From: an uncultured Oscillospiraceae bacterium
GTDB taxonomy: Bacteria; Bacillota; Clostridia; Oscillospirales; Oscillospiraceae
Direction of reading: 5' to 3'
Length of the DNA stretch: 5,104 bases
Assembly: GCA_934659445.1 (NCBI GenBank)
Contig: CAKUHV010000109.1
Location: 1 to 5,104 of the forward strand
Shown here one piece after another: positions 1 through 4,723 of the stretch. Both the position numbers and the translations under genes were made by a program. The notes beneath the pieces were generated by a model that searched no databases, was not told the origin of the DNA, and was given only the letters and a program-made list of their open reading frames with translations. Each line of letters starts with the position of its first letter. Position 1 is the first letter of the stretch.

Positions 1-595
1 TATTCAGCCCGAAGATGAAGATAGGGTCCAGGATCATGTTCAGCACACCCCCGGTGGTCAGCCCCACCACCGACAGTTTCGCCTTTCCCTGCCACCGCAG
101 CAGGTTGTTCAGGGTGAAGGACAGGATCATCACCGGCGCACCCAGAAGGATGAAAAAGGCGTAATCCACGGCATGGGGATAGATGGTGGGGGTGCTGCCC
201 AGCCGCCAGATCAGATTTTTCAGATCGGCCAGCCCCAAAGCGCTGAAGCCGATCCCCAGCACCAGCGCAGCGAATACGGCGCTGGAGGCGTACCGCCCGG
301 CCTCCTCCCTGCGGTCCTGTCCCAGCAGCCGGGAGGTGATGGATCCGGCGCCCACTCCCACCATAAAGCCGATAGCCTGGATGACCCCCATGATGGAGTA
401 CACGATGCCCACGGCGCCGGAGGCGCTGGTGCTGATCTGGGAGACAAAGTAGGTGTCCGCCATATTGTAAATGGAGGTGATGAGCATACTGATGGTGGTG
501 GGGATGGCAAGGCGGACGATCAGCGGCTCTACGGGGGACTCCAGCATGCGGGTGCGCTGGTCGGCGGGGCTCTCATGGGGGTGGGACAGGTGCAA
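1..595 (-). CDS. MATE family multidrug/cation efflux transporter (N-terminal part, cut by window edge)
   Basis: Integral membrane antiporter of the MATE family, which exports drugs or metabolites in exchange for Na+ or H+. The first 198 codons are visible and open to the window edge; full-length members have about 450 residues. After a short polar N-terminus comes a typical first helix (about 26-50) with IPTTISML and YNMADTYFVSQ. Further hydrophobic segments lie near 60-82, 103-122, 140-163 and 172-197, the last ending in GGVLNMILDPIFIFGL, a hallmark of the family. The start chosen is TTG at 595, because AAAGGAG (611-605) sits 9 bases upstream. The first in-frame ATG (547, codon 17) has no ribosome binding site. 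The substrate cannot be told from sequence. The gene has its own promoter and is separated from the M42 peptidase gene upstream by a terminator. Confidence 0.93.
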   Translation of the reverse strand, partial: MHLSHPHESPADQRTRMLESPVEPLIVRLAIPTTISMLITSIYNMADTYFVSQISTSASGAVGIVYSIMGVIQAIGFMVGVGAGSITSRLLGQDRREEAGRYASSAVFAALVLGIGFSALGLADLKNLIWRLGSTPTIYPHAVDYAFFILLGAPVMILSFTLNNLLRWQGKAKLSVVGLTTGGVLNMILDPIFIFGLN

Positions 596-604
596 GGGGA
601 TGCA

Positions 605-611
605 CTCCTTT
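605..611 (-). promoter_or_regulatory. Ribosome binding site fixing the TTG start of the MATE gene
   Basis: On the minus strand AAAGGAG is followed by a 9-base spacer and then TTG at 595. No other in-frame start codon within the next 16 codons has a comparable site, so this sequence decides the start. Confidence 0.7.
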
Positions 612-619
612 CAGATGAA

Positions 620-664
620 AACCGTTAACAGGTTTATTATATACGGCCGCCGCAGGAAAGGCAA
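620..664 (-). promoter_or_regulatory. Promoter of the MATE gene with possible operator at the transcription start
   Basis: On the minus strand a -35 box TTGCCT (664-659) and a perfect -10 box TATAAT (641-636) are separated by exactly 17 bases, as expected for the housekeeping sigma factor. Transcription would start near 629, leaving a leader of about 35 bases. Directly at the expected start lies AACC-TGTTAAC-GGTT (634-620), a short inverted repeat with a palindromic GTTAAC core. It could bind a repressor, but this is inference. The -35 box is only 6 bases from the terminator of the preceding peptidase gene. Confidence 0.75.
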
Positions 665-670
665 GAGGGC

Positions 671-709
671 AAAACGGGGCGCGGATCAAAATGATCCGCG
701 CCCCGTTTT
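671..709 (-). terminator. Intrinsic terminator of the M42 peptidase gene
   Basis: A perfect 18-bp inverted repeat (671-688 with 692-709) surrounds a 3-base loop. The GC-rich core is ACGGGGCGCGGATCA. Both outer ends are A/T runs, so the hairpin carries four T on the minus strand and five on the plus strand. It starts 14 bases after the minus-strand peptidase stop codon and should end that transcript before the MATE promoter. Confidence 0.88.
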
Positions 710-722
710 TGTCCCGATCCGG

Positions 723-1769
723 TCAGTCCACCGGGGCGGCAATATAGGCGCCCAGCAGCTTCAAGGTGTTCTCCACGCCCTTCTTGTGGCTGCGCTCATA
801 CCCGTGGGAGGCGTACACCCCCGGACCGATCAGTCCGTGGCGCAGATCGTGGCCGGCGGACAGGGTGGCCTCTACATCGGAACCGTAGTGGGGGTAGATG
901 TCCACAGCGAAGTCCGCCCCGCCCCGCCGGGCGGCGGAGATCAGGTGGGAGACCATGCGGTAGTGATAGGGCCCCCGGGAGTCCTTGGCGCAGATGGACA
1001 CCTGGGTCTCCGTACAGCCCAGCCCGTCCCCCACGCAGCCCATGTCCACGCTGACGGCGTCGGTGACCCCGGCGGGGACCGGGGCCGCGCCGCCGTGGCC
1101 TACCTCCTCAAACACGGTGATGTGCAGCCACACCCGACGGGCGGGGGTCACCGCCCCGTCCCGGATCTGCCGGGCCAGGGCCAGCAGGACACCCACGGAG
1201 AGTTTGTCGTCCAGAAAACGGCTCTTGATATAGCCGGAGGGGGTCACCACGGTGCGGGGGTCAAAGCACACCACATCTCCGGGCAGGATTCCCAGGGCGG
1301 CCGCATCGGCCTTGGAGCGGACCTCCTGGTCGATGACCACCTCCATGTCCTCGTAGCTGCGCCTGGTGTCGTCGTAGCTCCCGTTCACATGGATGGAGGC
1401 GTTGTGCAGCTGAAAGGTTCCGGTATATACCTTTCCCTCCCGGGTATAGATGCGCACGTTCTCTCCCTCGGCGTTGTTGGGATCCATGCCCCCCAGGGCG
1501 GTCAGCTTCAGCCGGCCCGTCTCGGTGATCTGGGTGACCATTCCCCCCAGAGTGTCCGTATGGGCCTCCAGCAGCAGGGCATTCGCCTCCGGCTGCTCCG
1601 GATTCAGACAGACCAGCACGCCCCCCTTCCGGGTGATCTCCGGTGCAAAGCCCAGGGCCGTCAGCTCCGCCCTGACGCGCTCTGCCGCCCTCTCCGTAAA
1701 GCCGGTGGGGCTGTCGATGGCCAGAAGCTCACAGGTCTGCTCCACCGCGTACTGTACATATCTTTCCAT
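723..1769 (-). CDS. M42 family metallo-aminopeptidase (TET/FrvX/YsdC-like)
   Basis: A cytoplasmic dinuclear-metal aminopeptidase of family M42, 348 residues, the usual family length. Members trim N-terminal residues from short peptides, often as dodecameric TET particles. The metal-site motifs are all present in order: AHTD (His70, Asp72), RFLDDK (Asp187/188), FEEVGHGG (catalytic Glu221 and ligand Glu222), SVDMG (Asp242) and ERSH (His328). No signal peptide is seen. The start chosen is ATG at 1769, preceded by GGGAGGA 5 bases upstream and giving a typical N-terminus (RYVQYAVEQTCELLAIDSPTG). An upstream extension of the frame to 1871 runs through the promoter and is rejected. Monocistronic: own promoter at 1820-1848 and terminator at 671-709. 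From memory, the TALGG and ASIHVNG stretches recall the M42 subgroup found beside N-acetylglutaminylglutamine-amide osmolyte genes, but no such genes are here, so substrate stays open. Confidence 0.93.
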   Translation of the reverse strand: MERYVQYAVEQTCELLAIDSPTGFTERAAERVRAELTALGFAPEITRKGGVLVCLNPEQPEANALLLEAHTDTLGGMVTQITETGRLKLTALGGMDPNNAEGENVRIYTREGKVYTGTFQLHNASIHVNGSYDDTRRSYEDMEVVIDQEVRSKADAAALGILPGDVVCFDPRTVVTPSGYIKSRFLDDKLSVGVLLALARQIRDGAVTPARRVWLHITVFEEVGHGGAAPVPAGVTDAVSVDMGCVGDGLGCTETQVSICAKDSRGPYHYRMVSHLISAARRGGADFAVDIYPHYGSDVEATLSAGHDLRHGLIGPGVYASHGYERSHKKGVENTLKLLGAYIAAPVD

Positions 1770-1819
1770 ATCTGTCCTCCCGCTCCGCGCGCCGGGCGCG
1801 GCGTTTTCTTCCGCTCTCA

Positions 1820-1848
1820 AGTATAGCACGGGGGGCGGCTCGGGGCAA
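1820..1848 (-). promoter_or_regulatory. Promoter of the M42 peptidase gene
   Basis: On the minus strand a -35 box TTGCCC (1848-1843) and an extended -10 box TGC-TATACT (TATACT at 1825-1820) have a 17-base spacer. The start point would be near 1813, giving a leader of about 44 bases. That leader holds a small GC hairpin, CCGCGC/GCGCGG (1785-1790 with 1796-1801), just ahead of the ribosome binding site. The -35 box lies about 22 bases from the edge of the palindromic element at 1870. Confidence 0.75.
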
Positions 1849-1937
1849 CACCGTCCGCGGGAAAAGGACAAATTTCGAGCCTGTCAAAAAGCAGCAGTAC
1901 GTATAGATACGGGAAGGAAGATAGTTACGAAAGACAA

Positions 1938-2057
1938 GGTCCGCAGGCCAGAGCGAGCGGGCAACCGGCGCGAAGCGGCGGCACTTGGCCCGCCGATAAC
2001 CCAGGAAGGGTGTCACAAGGTGAATTGCCCCGCAGGGGCAAGAGAAGGTGGCCTGGG
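1938..2057 (+). other. Predicted multi-stem folded region inside the palindromic element
   Basis: Several nested stems can be drawn. GGTC/GGCC pairs at 1938-1941 with 1946-1949. GCGGGC/GCCCGC (1957-1962 with 1988-1993) encloses a hairpin CCGGCGC-GAA-GCGGCGG (1965-1981, one G/G mismatch). CCCAGG/CCTGGG (2000-2005 with 2052-2057) encloses two hairpins, TCAC-AAG-GTGA (2013-2023) and the perfect TTGCCCC-GCA-GGGGCAA (2025-2041), making a three-way junction. This may be a folded RNA or simply the palindromic body of a repeat. No known RNA family is recognised, and no promoter for it is seen. Confidence 0.4.
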
Positions 2058-2075
2058 CCATTCGTTTTTAATCAT

Positions 2076-2147
2076 AAGATTTTGGAACTTTTTCAAGGTT
2101 TCAAAATCTTCTTCAGCTTGTCAAAAAGGCTTTTTTGACAAGCTGAA
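2076..2147 (+). repeat. Two tandem 16-bp hairpins at the right end of the element
   Basis: Hairpin one pairs 2076-2091 with 2095-2110, leaving a 3-base loop. It has 14 Watson-Crick pairs and two G-T wobbles (2085/2101 and 2089/2097). Hairpin two pairs 2112-2127 perfectly with 2132-2147 around a GGCT loop. Only base 2111 separates them. Both wobbles become A/C mismatches on the other strand, so the plus-strand RNA folds better. A weaker outer pairing GGTTTC/GAAACC (2097-2102 with 2154-2159) competes with hairpin one. Neither hairpin has a run of T after it, so they do not look like ordinary terminators. Confidence 0.75.
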
Positions 2148-2181
2148 ATTTCGGAAACCCCTTTCTTTTTTTGCTTTGCTG

Positions 2182-2190
2182 TGCTATAGT
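2182..2190 (+). promoter_or_regulatory. Extended -10 promoter of yerC
   Basis: TGC-TATAGT is an extended -10 element (hexamer 2185-2190). The -35 region at 17-base spacing (2162-2167, TTTCTT) is poor, but a T-rich tract occupies 2162-2172, and extended -10 promoters tolerate a weak -35 box. The transcription start would be near 2197, leaving a leader of about 41 bases. The promoter begins just after the end of the palindromic element. Confidence 0.6.
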
Positions 2191-2207
2191 GGACGAAGAG
2201 AAAAGGA

Positions 2208-2224
2208 CCCGCCCACGGGGCGGG
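2208..2224 (+). promoter_or_regulatory. GC hairpin in the yerC leader next to the ribosome binding site
   Basis: CCCGCCC (2208-2214), a 3-base loop ACG, and GGGCGGG (2218-2224) form a perfect 7-bp GC stem in the predicted leader. The AGGAG ribosome binding site (2228-2232) starts 3 bases later, and the ATG is 5 bases after that. The hairpin leaves the site exposed. It may shape translation or RNA stability, but a function is only inferred. Confidence 0.45.
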
Positions 2225-2237
2225 GAGAGGAGCAGCT

Positions 2238-2540
2238 ATGGATAAGACCGAAAACAGGAACAGCGATGCCCTGTATGAGACCATCCTTTCCCTGAAAAAT
2301 GTAGAGGAGTGCCGCCGCTTTTTCCAGGACCTGTGCACCCCCATCGAGCTGCGCAGCATGGAGCAGCGCTTCGACGTTGCCGTCTATCTGCAGCAGGGCA
2401 TGGTCTATCTGGACATTCTGGACAAGACAGGGGCCAGCAGCGCCACCATCAGCCGGGTACGCCGGTCCATGCTGGACGGCGGAGCCGGCGGCGTGATGCA
2501 GGACGTGATCTGCCGGGAGGGGCTGGCCGACCGGTATTGA
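2238..2540 (+). CDS. yerC: YerC/YecD family TrpR-related DNA-binding protein
   Basis: A small cytoplasmic helix-turn-helix protein of 100 residues, the typical size for the YerC/YecD family, which is related to the tryptophan repressor TrpR. The conserved block runs from about 18 to 80: SLKNVEECRRFFQDLCTP, then IELRSMEQRFDVAVYL, then the recognition region YLDILDKTGASSATISRVRR (57-76) with the TISRV core expected of TrpR-like readers. The C-terminal 20 residues are not conserved to my knowledge. Start ATG at 2238 has AGGAG 5 bases upstream. It has its own extended -10 promoter and is divergent from the M42 peptidase gene, separated by the palindromic element. The regulated genes and any ligand are unknown, and no tryptophan genes are nearby. 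The symbol follows the Bacillus subtilis family name and does not imply a proven role. Confidence 0.92.
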   Translation: MDKTENRNSDALYETILSLKNVEECRRFFQDLCTPIELRSMEQRFDVAVYLQQGMVYLDILDKTGASSATISRVRRSMLDGGAGGVMQDVICREGLADRY

Positions 2541-2594
2541 GGCATACATTCGTGCCCCGTCCGGCCGAAGCCCAAAATTCTGCCGAAAGACCGC

Positions 2595-2633
2595 AGGAGG
2601 ACCTGAAGCCTTGAAAAAGCTTCAGGTCCTCCT
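2595..2633 (+). terminator. Strong hairpin after yerC, probable terminator without a good T-run
   Basis: AGGAGGACCTGAAGC (2595-2609) pairs perfectly over 15 bp with 2619-2633, with a 9-base loop CTTGAAAAA. It begins 54 bases after the yerC stop codon, a fair place for a terminator. The sequence after the stem (TAGCTTGTC) lacks the expected run of T, so it may instead stabilise the 3' end of the mRNA or be part of a repeat. The left arm contains AGGAGG, which the stem would hide. Confidence 0.55.
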
Positions 2634-2634
2634 T

Positions 2635-2649
2635 AGCTTGTCAAGAAAG
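2635..2649 (+). repeat. Further copy of the AGCTTGTCAA repeat motif
   Basis: AGCTTGTCAAGAAAG here closely matches the motif at the ends of the palindromic element (1878-1891, 2115-2128, and inverted 2144-2130). It abuts the hairpin at 2595-2633. It may be a remnant of the same repeat family, or the conserved end of a dispersed repeat. Confidence 0.4.
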
Positions 2650-2682
2650 TCTTTTGGGTAGTCTCTTTTTCAGCTCTTTTAT

Positions 2683-2711
2683 TTGCATTCTCTTTCATTC
2701 TGTGATATACT
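2683..2711 (+). promoter_or_regulatory. Promoter of the CNNM/CorC-like gene
   Basis: A -35 box TTGCAT (2683-2688), a 17-base spacer and an extended -10 box TGA-TATACT (TATACT at 2706-2711) predict a start near 2718 and a leader of about 77 bases. The leader can pair GGGAC (2744-2748) with GTCCC (2788-2792), and ACGGA (2769-2773) with TCCGT (2785-2789), both close to the start codon. The two pairings overlap and so exclude each other. Confidence 0.72.
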
Positions 2712-2794
2712 GCATCATAATTGTACGCATCCCGGCCACGGGCGGGACAGAGCGGACAAAATTTGAAACGGAAAGCAGAGTTGATCCGTCCCAA

Positions 2795-4060
2795 ATGGAC
2801 AGTAGCAGTATAGGAATGATCGTCGCCCTTGTGGTCCTGGTGGCCATGTCCGCCTATTTCTCCGCAACAGAGACCGCTTTCACCTCCCTGAACCGGATCA
2901 GGCTGAAAAGCCGCGCCGACGACGGGGACGCCCGCGCCGCCAAAACTCTGGAGATGGCGGACCAGTACGACAAGCTCCTGTCTACCATCCTCATCGGAAA
3001 CAATATTGTCAACAACGCGGCCACCACCATCGGCGCCGTTCTGTTCATCAAGCTGGCGGGCACCGAGCGCGGCCCCGCCATCTCCGCCGCAGTGCTCACG
3101 GTGGTCATCCTGATTTTCGGCGAGGTCACCCCCAAGAGTCTGGCCAAGGAGTCGCCGGAGTCCTGGGCCGTGGTCTCTCTGCCCCTGCTGAAGCTCTTTT
3201 TGGTGGTGCTCACCCCCCTGAATTTCCTGTTCACCCAGTGGAAGAAACTAATCTCCCTGCTGTTCCACAGCTCCGACGACAACTCCATCACCGAGGAGGA
3301 GCTGGTGGGCATGGTGGATCAGGCCCAGACCGAGGGCGGGCTGGACGAGCACGAGAGCGACCTGATCCGCAACGCCATCGCCTTCAACGACATGGAGGTG
3401 GGCGAGATCCTCACCCCCCGGGTGGATCTGGTGGCCGTGGAGGAGGACGCCACTATGGATCAGGCCGCCGCCCTGTTTACCGAGAGCGGCTATTCCCGCC
3501 TGCCCGTCTATCACGAGAACATTGACAACATCGTGGGCGTCATCCACGAGAAGGACTTCTATCTGGCCCGTAGCCGGGGCGAGGACCGCCTGACCATGAT
3601 CAAGACCCCGGTGCTGTATACCACCGCCAGCGCCCAGATCTCCGAGCTGCTGCGCATTTTGCAGCGCAGCAAGGCCCACATGGCCGTGGTGGTGGACGAA
3701 TACGGCGGCACCGAGGGCATCGTCACCCTTGAGGACATCATCGAGGAGCTGGTGGGCGAGATCTGGGACGAGCACGACGAGGTGATCGAGACCTTCCAGA
3801 AGCAGGAGGACGGCAGCTATCTCATCGCCTGCTCCGCCGATCTGGACGATATGTATGACCTGTTCCAGCTGAAGGGCAGCTGCGAGGCCACCACCGTATC
3901 CGGCTGGGTTTTGGAGCAGGTGGGCCGGGTGCCCGAGCCGGGGGACCGCTTCCAGGCCGAGGGGCTGGACGTTACCGTCACCAAGGTAGAGCATCGCCGG
4001 GTGCTGGAGATCCGGGTGCGTCTGCTGAAGGACGAGGAAGAGGACGAGAAGAAGGACTGA
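2795..4060 (+). CDS. CNNM/CorC-type membrane protein with tandem CBS domains (hemolysin C family)
   Basis: A 421-residue inner-membrane protein of the CNNM/CorC family, whose members transport or help export Mg2+ and related cations. The N-terminal DUF21/CNNM domain (about 5-190) has membrane segments near 6-24, 63-87, 95-112 and 124-146 and the motifs [15 protein letters not shown] (23-37), [11 protein letters not shown] (68-78) and [12 protein letters not shown] (108-119). A CBS pair follows (about 205-325) with [18 protein letters not shown] and [20 protein letters not shown], which in relatives binds adenine nucleotides. The CorC/HlyC domain covers about 335-410, and an acidic tail ends in DEEEDEKKD. 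The start chosen is ATG at 2795, just before the first helix. An upstream TTG at 2654 lies before the promoter and is rejected. No clear ribosome binding site precedes the ATG, which is odd. The old name hemolysin does not imply toxin activity. The transported ion is inferred from family only. Confidence 0.93.
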   Translation: MDSSSIGMIVALVVLVAMSAYFSATETAFTSLNRIRLKSRADDGDARAAKTLEMADQYDKLLSTILIGNNIVNNAATTIGAVLFIKLAGTERGPAISAAVLTVVILIFGEVTPKSLAKESPESWAVVSLPLLKLFLVVLTPLNFLFTQWKKLISLLFHSSDDNSITEEELVGMVDQAQTEGGLDEHESDLIRNAIAFNDMEVGEILTPRVDLVAVEEDATMDQAAALFTESGYSRLPVYHENIDNIVGVIHEKDFYLARSRGEDRLTMIKTPVLYTTASAQISELLRILQRSKAHMAVVVDEYGGTEGIVTLEDIIEELVGEIWDEHDEVIETFQKQEDGSYLIACSADLDDMYDLFQLKGSCEATTVSGWVLEQVGRVPEPGDRFQAEGLDVTVTKVEHRRVLEIRVRLLKDEEEDEKKD

Positions 4061-4066
4061 GTGTCC

Positions 4067-4094
4067 CGGGGCCCCCAGGGGCCCCGTTTTATTT
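4067..4094 (+). terminator. Intrinsic terminator after the CNNM gene
   Basis: CGGGGCCC (4067-4074) pairs with GGGCCCCG (4079-4086) around a CCAG loop, followed by TTTTATTT (4087-4094). It begins 6 bases after the stop codon. The T-run ends only 9 bases before the ribosome binding site of the next gene, so incomplete termination would feed that gene. Confidence 0.85.
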
Positions 4095-4103
4095 GCCCAC
4101 TGG

Positions 4104-4110
4104 AAAGGAG
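4104..4110 (+). promoter_or_regulatory. Ribosome binding site fixing the start of the flavoprotein gene
   Basis: AAAGGAG is 9 bases ahead of ATG 4120. The longer frame beginning at 4093 starts inside the terminator T-run and would place this site within the coding region, so ATG 4120 is preferred. Confidence 0.8.
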
Positions 4111-4119
4111 CGCAGCACT

Positions 4120-4590
4120 ATGCGAAGAAAGGATCGTGAGATCACCGACCCCGCCCGGATCGGGCAGATCCTTGCGGGGGCCAGATACCTGCATCTGGGA
4201 ATGCATGACGGACCCTTCCCCTATGTAGTCCCCCTGCACTACGGCTATGTGCTGCGGGACGGGCGGCTGACCTTCTATCTGCACTGTGCGGGAGAGGGGC
4301 ACAAGCTGGACTGCCTGCGGCGGGACCCCAATGTGTTCGTAGAGGTCGACCGGGGCGAGCTTCTGGTCCCCGCGGACATCCCCTGTGCATACGGGGCCGC
4401 ATATGAGAGCGTTATGGGCCGGGGACGGGCCGTCATTCTTGAGGACGGGGAGGAGAAGTGTCTCGGCCTGCGCACGCTGATGAAGACGCAGACCGGTCGG
4501 GAGCATGAGATCAGCGCGGCCATGGCCCGCGCGGTGACCGTGATCCGGATCGACATGGAGTCCTATACCGCCAAGGCCCGTGTTCAGTAG
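4120..4590 (+). CDS. Pyridoxamine 5'-phosphate oxidase family (NimA-like) FMN-binding protein
   Basis: A 156-residue cytoplasmic protein of the FMN-binding split-barrel fold, closest by eye to the NimA-like branch. Some members of that branch reduce or sequester nitroimidazoles, and most have no known substrate. Visible family features are the N-terminal MRRKDREITDPARI, the strand PYVVPLHYGY (34-43), FYLHCAGEGHKLDCLRRDPNV (52-72, the usual flavin-site region), FVEVDR (73-78), YESVMGRGRAVIL (95-107) and a closing VIRIDMESYTAKA (141-153). The length is normal. No signal peptide or membrane segment is present. It lies 59 bases after the CNNM gene on the same strand, with a terminator between and no promoter of its own visible, so it is probably expressed by read-through. 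A resistance function should not be assumed. It could equally be a general flavoprotein or a heme- or cofactor-binding relative. Confidence 0.9.
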   Translation: MRRKDREITDPARIGQILAGARYLHLGMHDGPFPYVVPLHYGYVLRDGRLTFYLHCAGEGHKLDCLRRDPNVFVEVDRGELLVPADIPCAYGAAYESVMGRGRAVILEDGEEKCLGLRTLMKTQTGREHEISAAMARAVTVIRIDMESYTAKARVQ

Positions 4591-4629
4591 GGCGGCGGAC
4601 GATCTCCCCCGCCGCAGAGATCAGGAAGA

Positions 4630-4687
4630 AAAAGCTCCCACTCGGGCGCGGCTCTGCCGCACCTGAGTGGGAGCTTTTGAATTTTTT
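4630..4687. terminator. Bidirectional terminator between convergent flavoprotein and thrS genes
   Basis: AAAAGCTCCCACTC (4630-4643) pairs perfectly over 14 bp with 4665-4678. An inner stem GCGGC/GCCGC (4648-4652 with 4656-4660) caps it with a TCT loop. The plus strand ends in TTTTGAATTTTTT (to 4687), and the minus strand ends in TTTTTC. It lies 39 bases after the flavoprotein stop codon and 45 bases after the thrS stop codon, so it serves both transcripts. Confidence 0.92.
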
Positions 4688-4723
4688 ACCCTGCGGCCCC
4701 GCGGAGTGGGGCAGGAAGGGCCT

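Larger units (their letters stand above)
1870..2153. repeat. MITE-like palindromic element between divergent promoters
   Basis: This segment fills most of the gene-free stretch between the M42 and yerC promoters. Its ends are imperfect inverted repeats: AGCCTGTCAAAAAG at 1878-1891 and, inverted, CAGCTTGTCAAAAAAG at 2145-2130. Immediately outside lie identical direct repeats AAATTTCG (1870-1877 and 2146-2153), as a target-site duplication would leave. Because AAATTT is itself a palindrome, the true boundary is ambiguous: either an 8-bp or 7-bp duplication, or inverted repeats of about 22 bp. The interior, about 268 bp, holds no convincing gene but many stems. It looks like a non-autonomous mobile element or a structured intergenic repeat. 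No transposase is in the window. Copy number elsewhere in the genome is unknown. Confidence 0.5.

Noticed and set aside
471..1826. Long plus-strand open frame (451 codons) opposite the MATE and M42 genes
   Set aside because: It is a mirror frame of a GC-rich gene. The protein is low-complexity and rich in Gly, His, Val and Gln, has no recognisable domain, and lies opposite a complete M42 peptidase with all metal motifs.
1729..2061. Minus-strand frame of 110 codons reading through the palindromic element into the M42 start
   Set aside because: It has no ribosome binding site at its ATG, crosses several strong stems, runs over the M42 promoter and ribosome binding site and overlaps the M42 coding start. 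It could be annotated elsewhere as a hypothetical protein in copies of the repeat, but coding is not supported here.
1870..2153. CRISPR array
   Set aside because: The repeated motif occurs in mixed orientation at irregular spacing, with no uniform spacers and no cas genes.
1450..2295. Plus-strand frame of 281 codons across the intergenic element
   Set aside because: It combines antisense M42 sequence, the repeat element and the yerC start in another frame. It contains the yerC promoter and has no domain.
2654..2794. N-terminal extension of the CNNM protein from TTG 2654, including a hydrophobic stretch
   Set aside because: The promoter (2683-2711) and predicted start near 2718 lie inside it. 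There is no ribosome binding site for the TTG, and relatives begin just before the first membrane helix, as ATG 2795 does.
2718..2794. Mg2+ riboswitch (M-box or ykkC-type) before the CNNM gene
   Set aside because: The leader is only about 77 nt, far shorter than an M-box, and none of the known conserved riboswitch cores was recognised.
3248..3994. Minus-strand open frame of 248 codons opposite the CNNM gene
   Set aside because: It is the antisense shadow of a well-conserved gene, has a repetitive His/Gly/Leu/Val composition, and no ribosome binding site was identified.
4093..4119. Nine-residue N-terminal extension of the flavoprotein
   Set aside because: It starts within the terminator T-run and contains the real ribosome binding site AAAGGAG.
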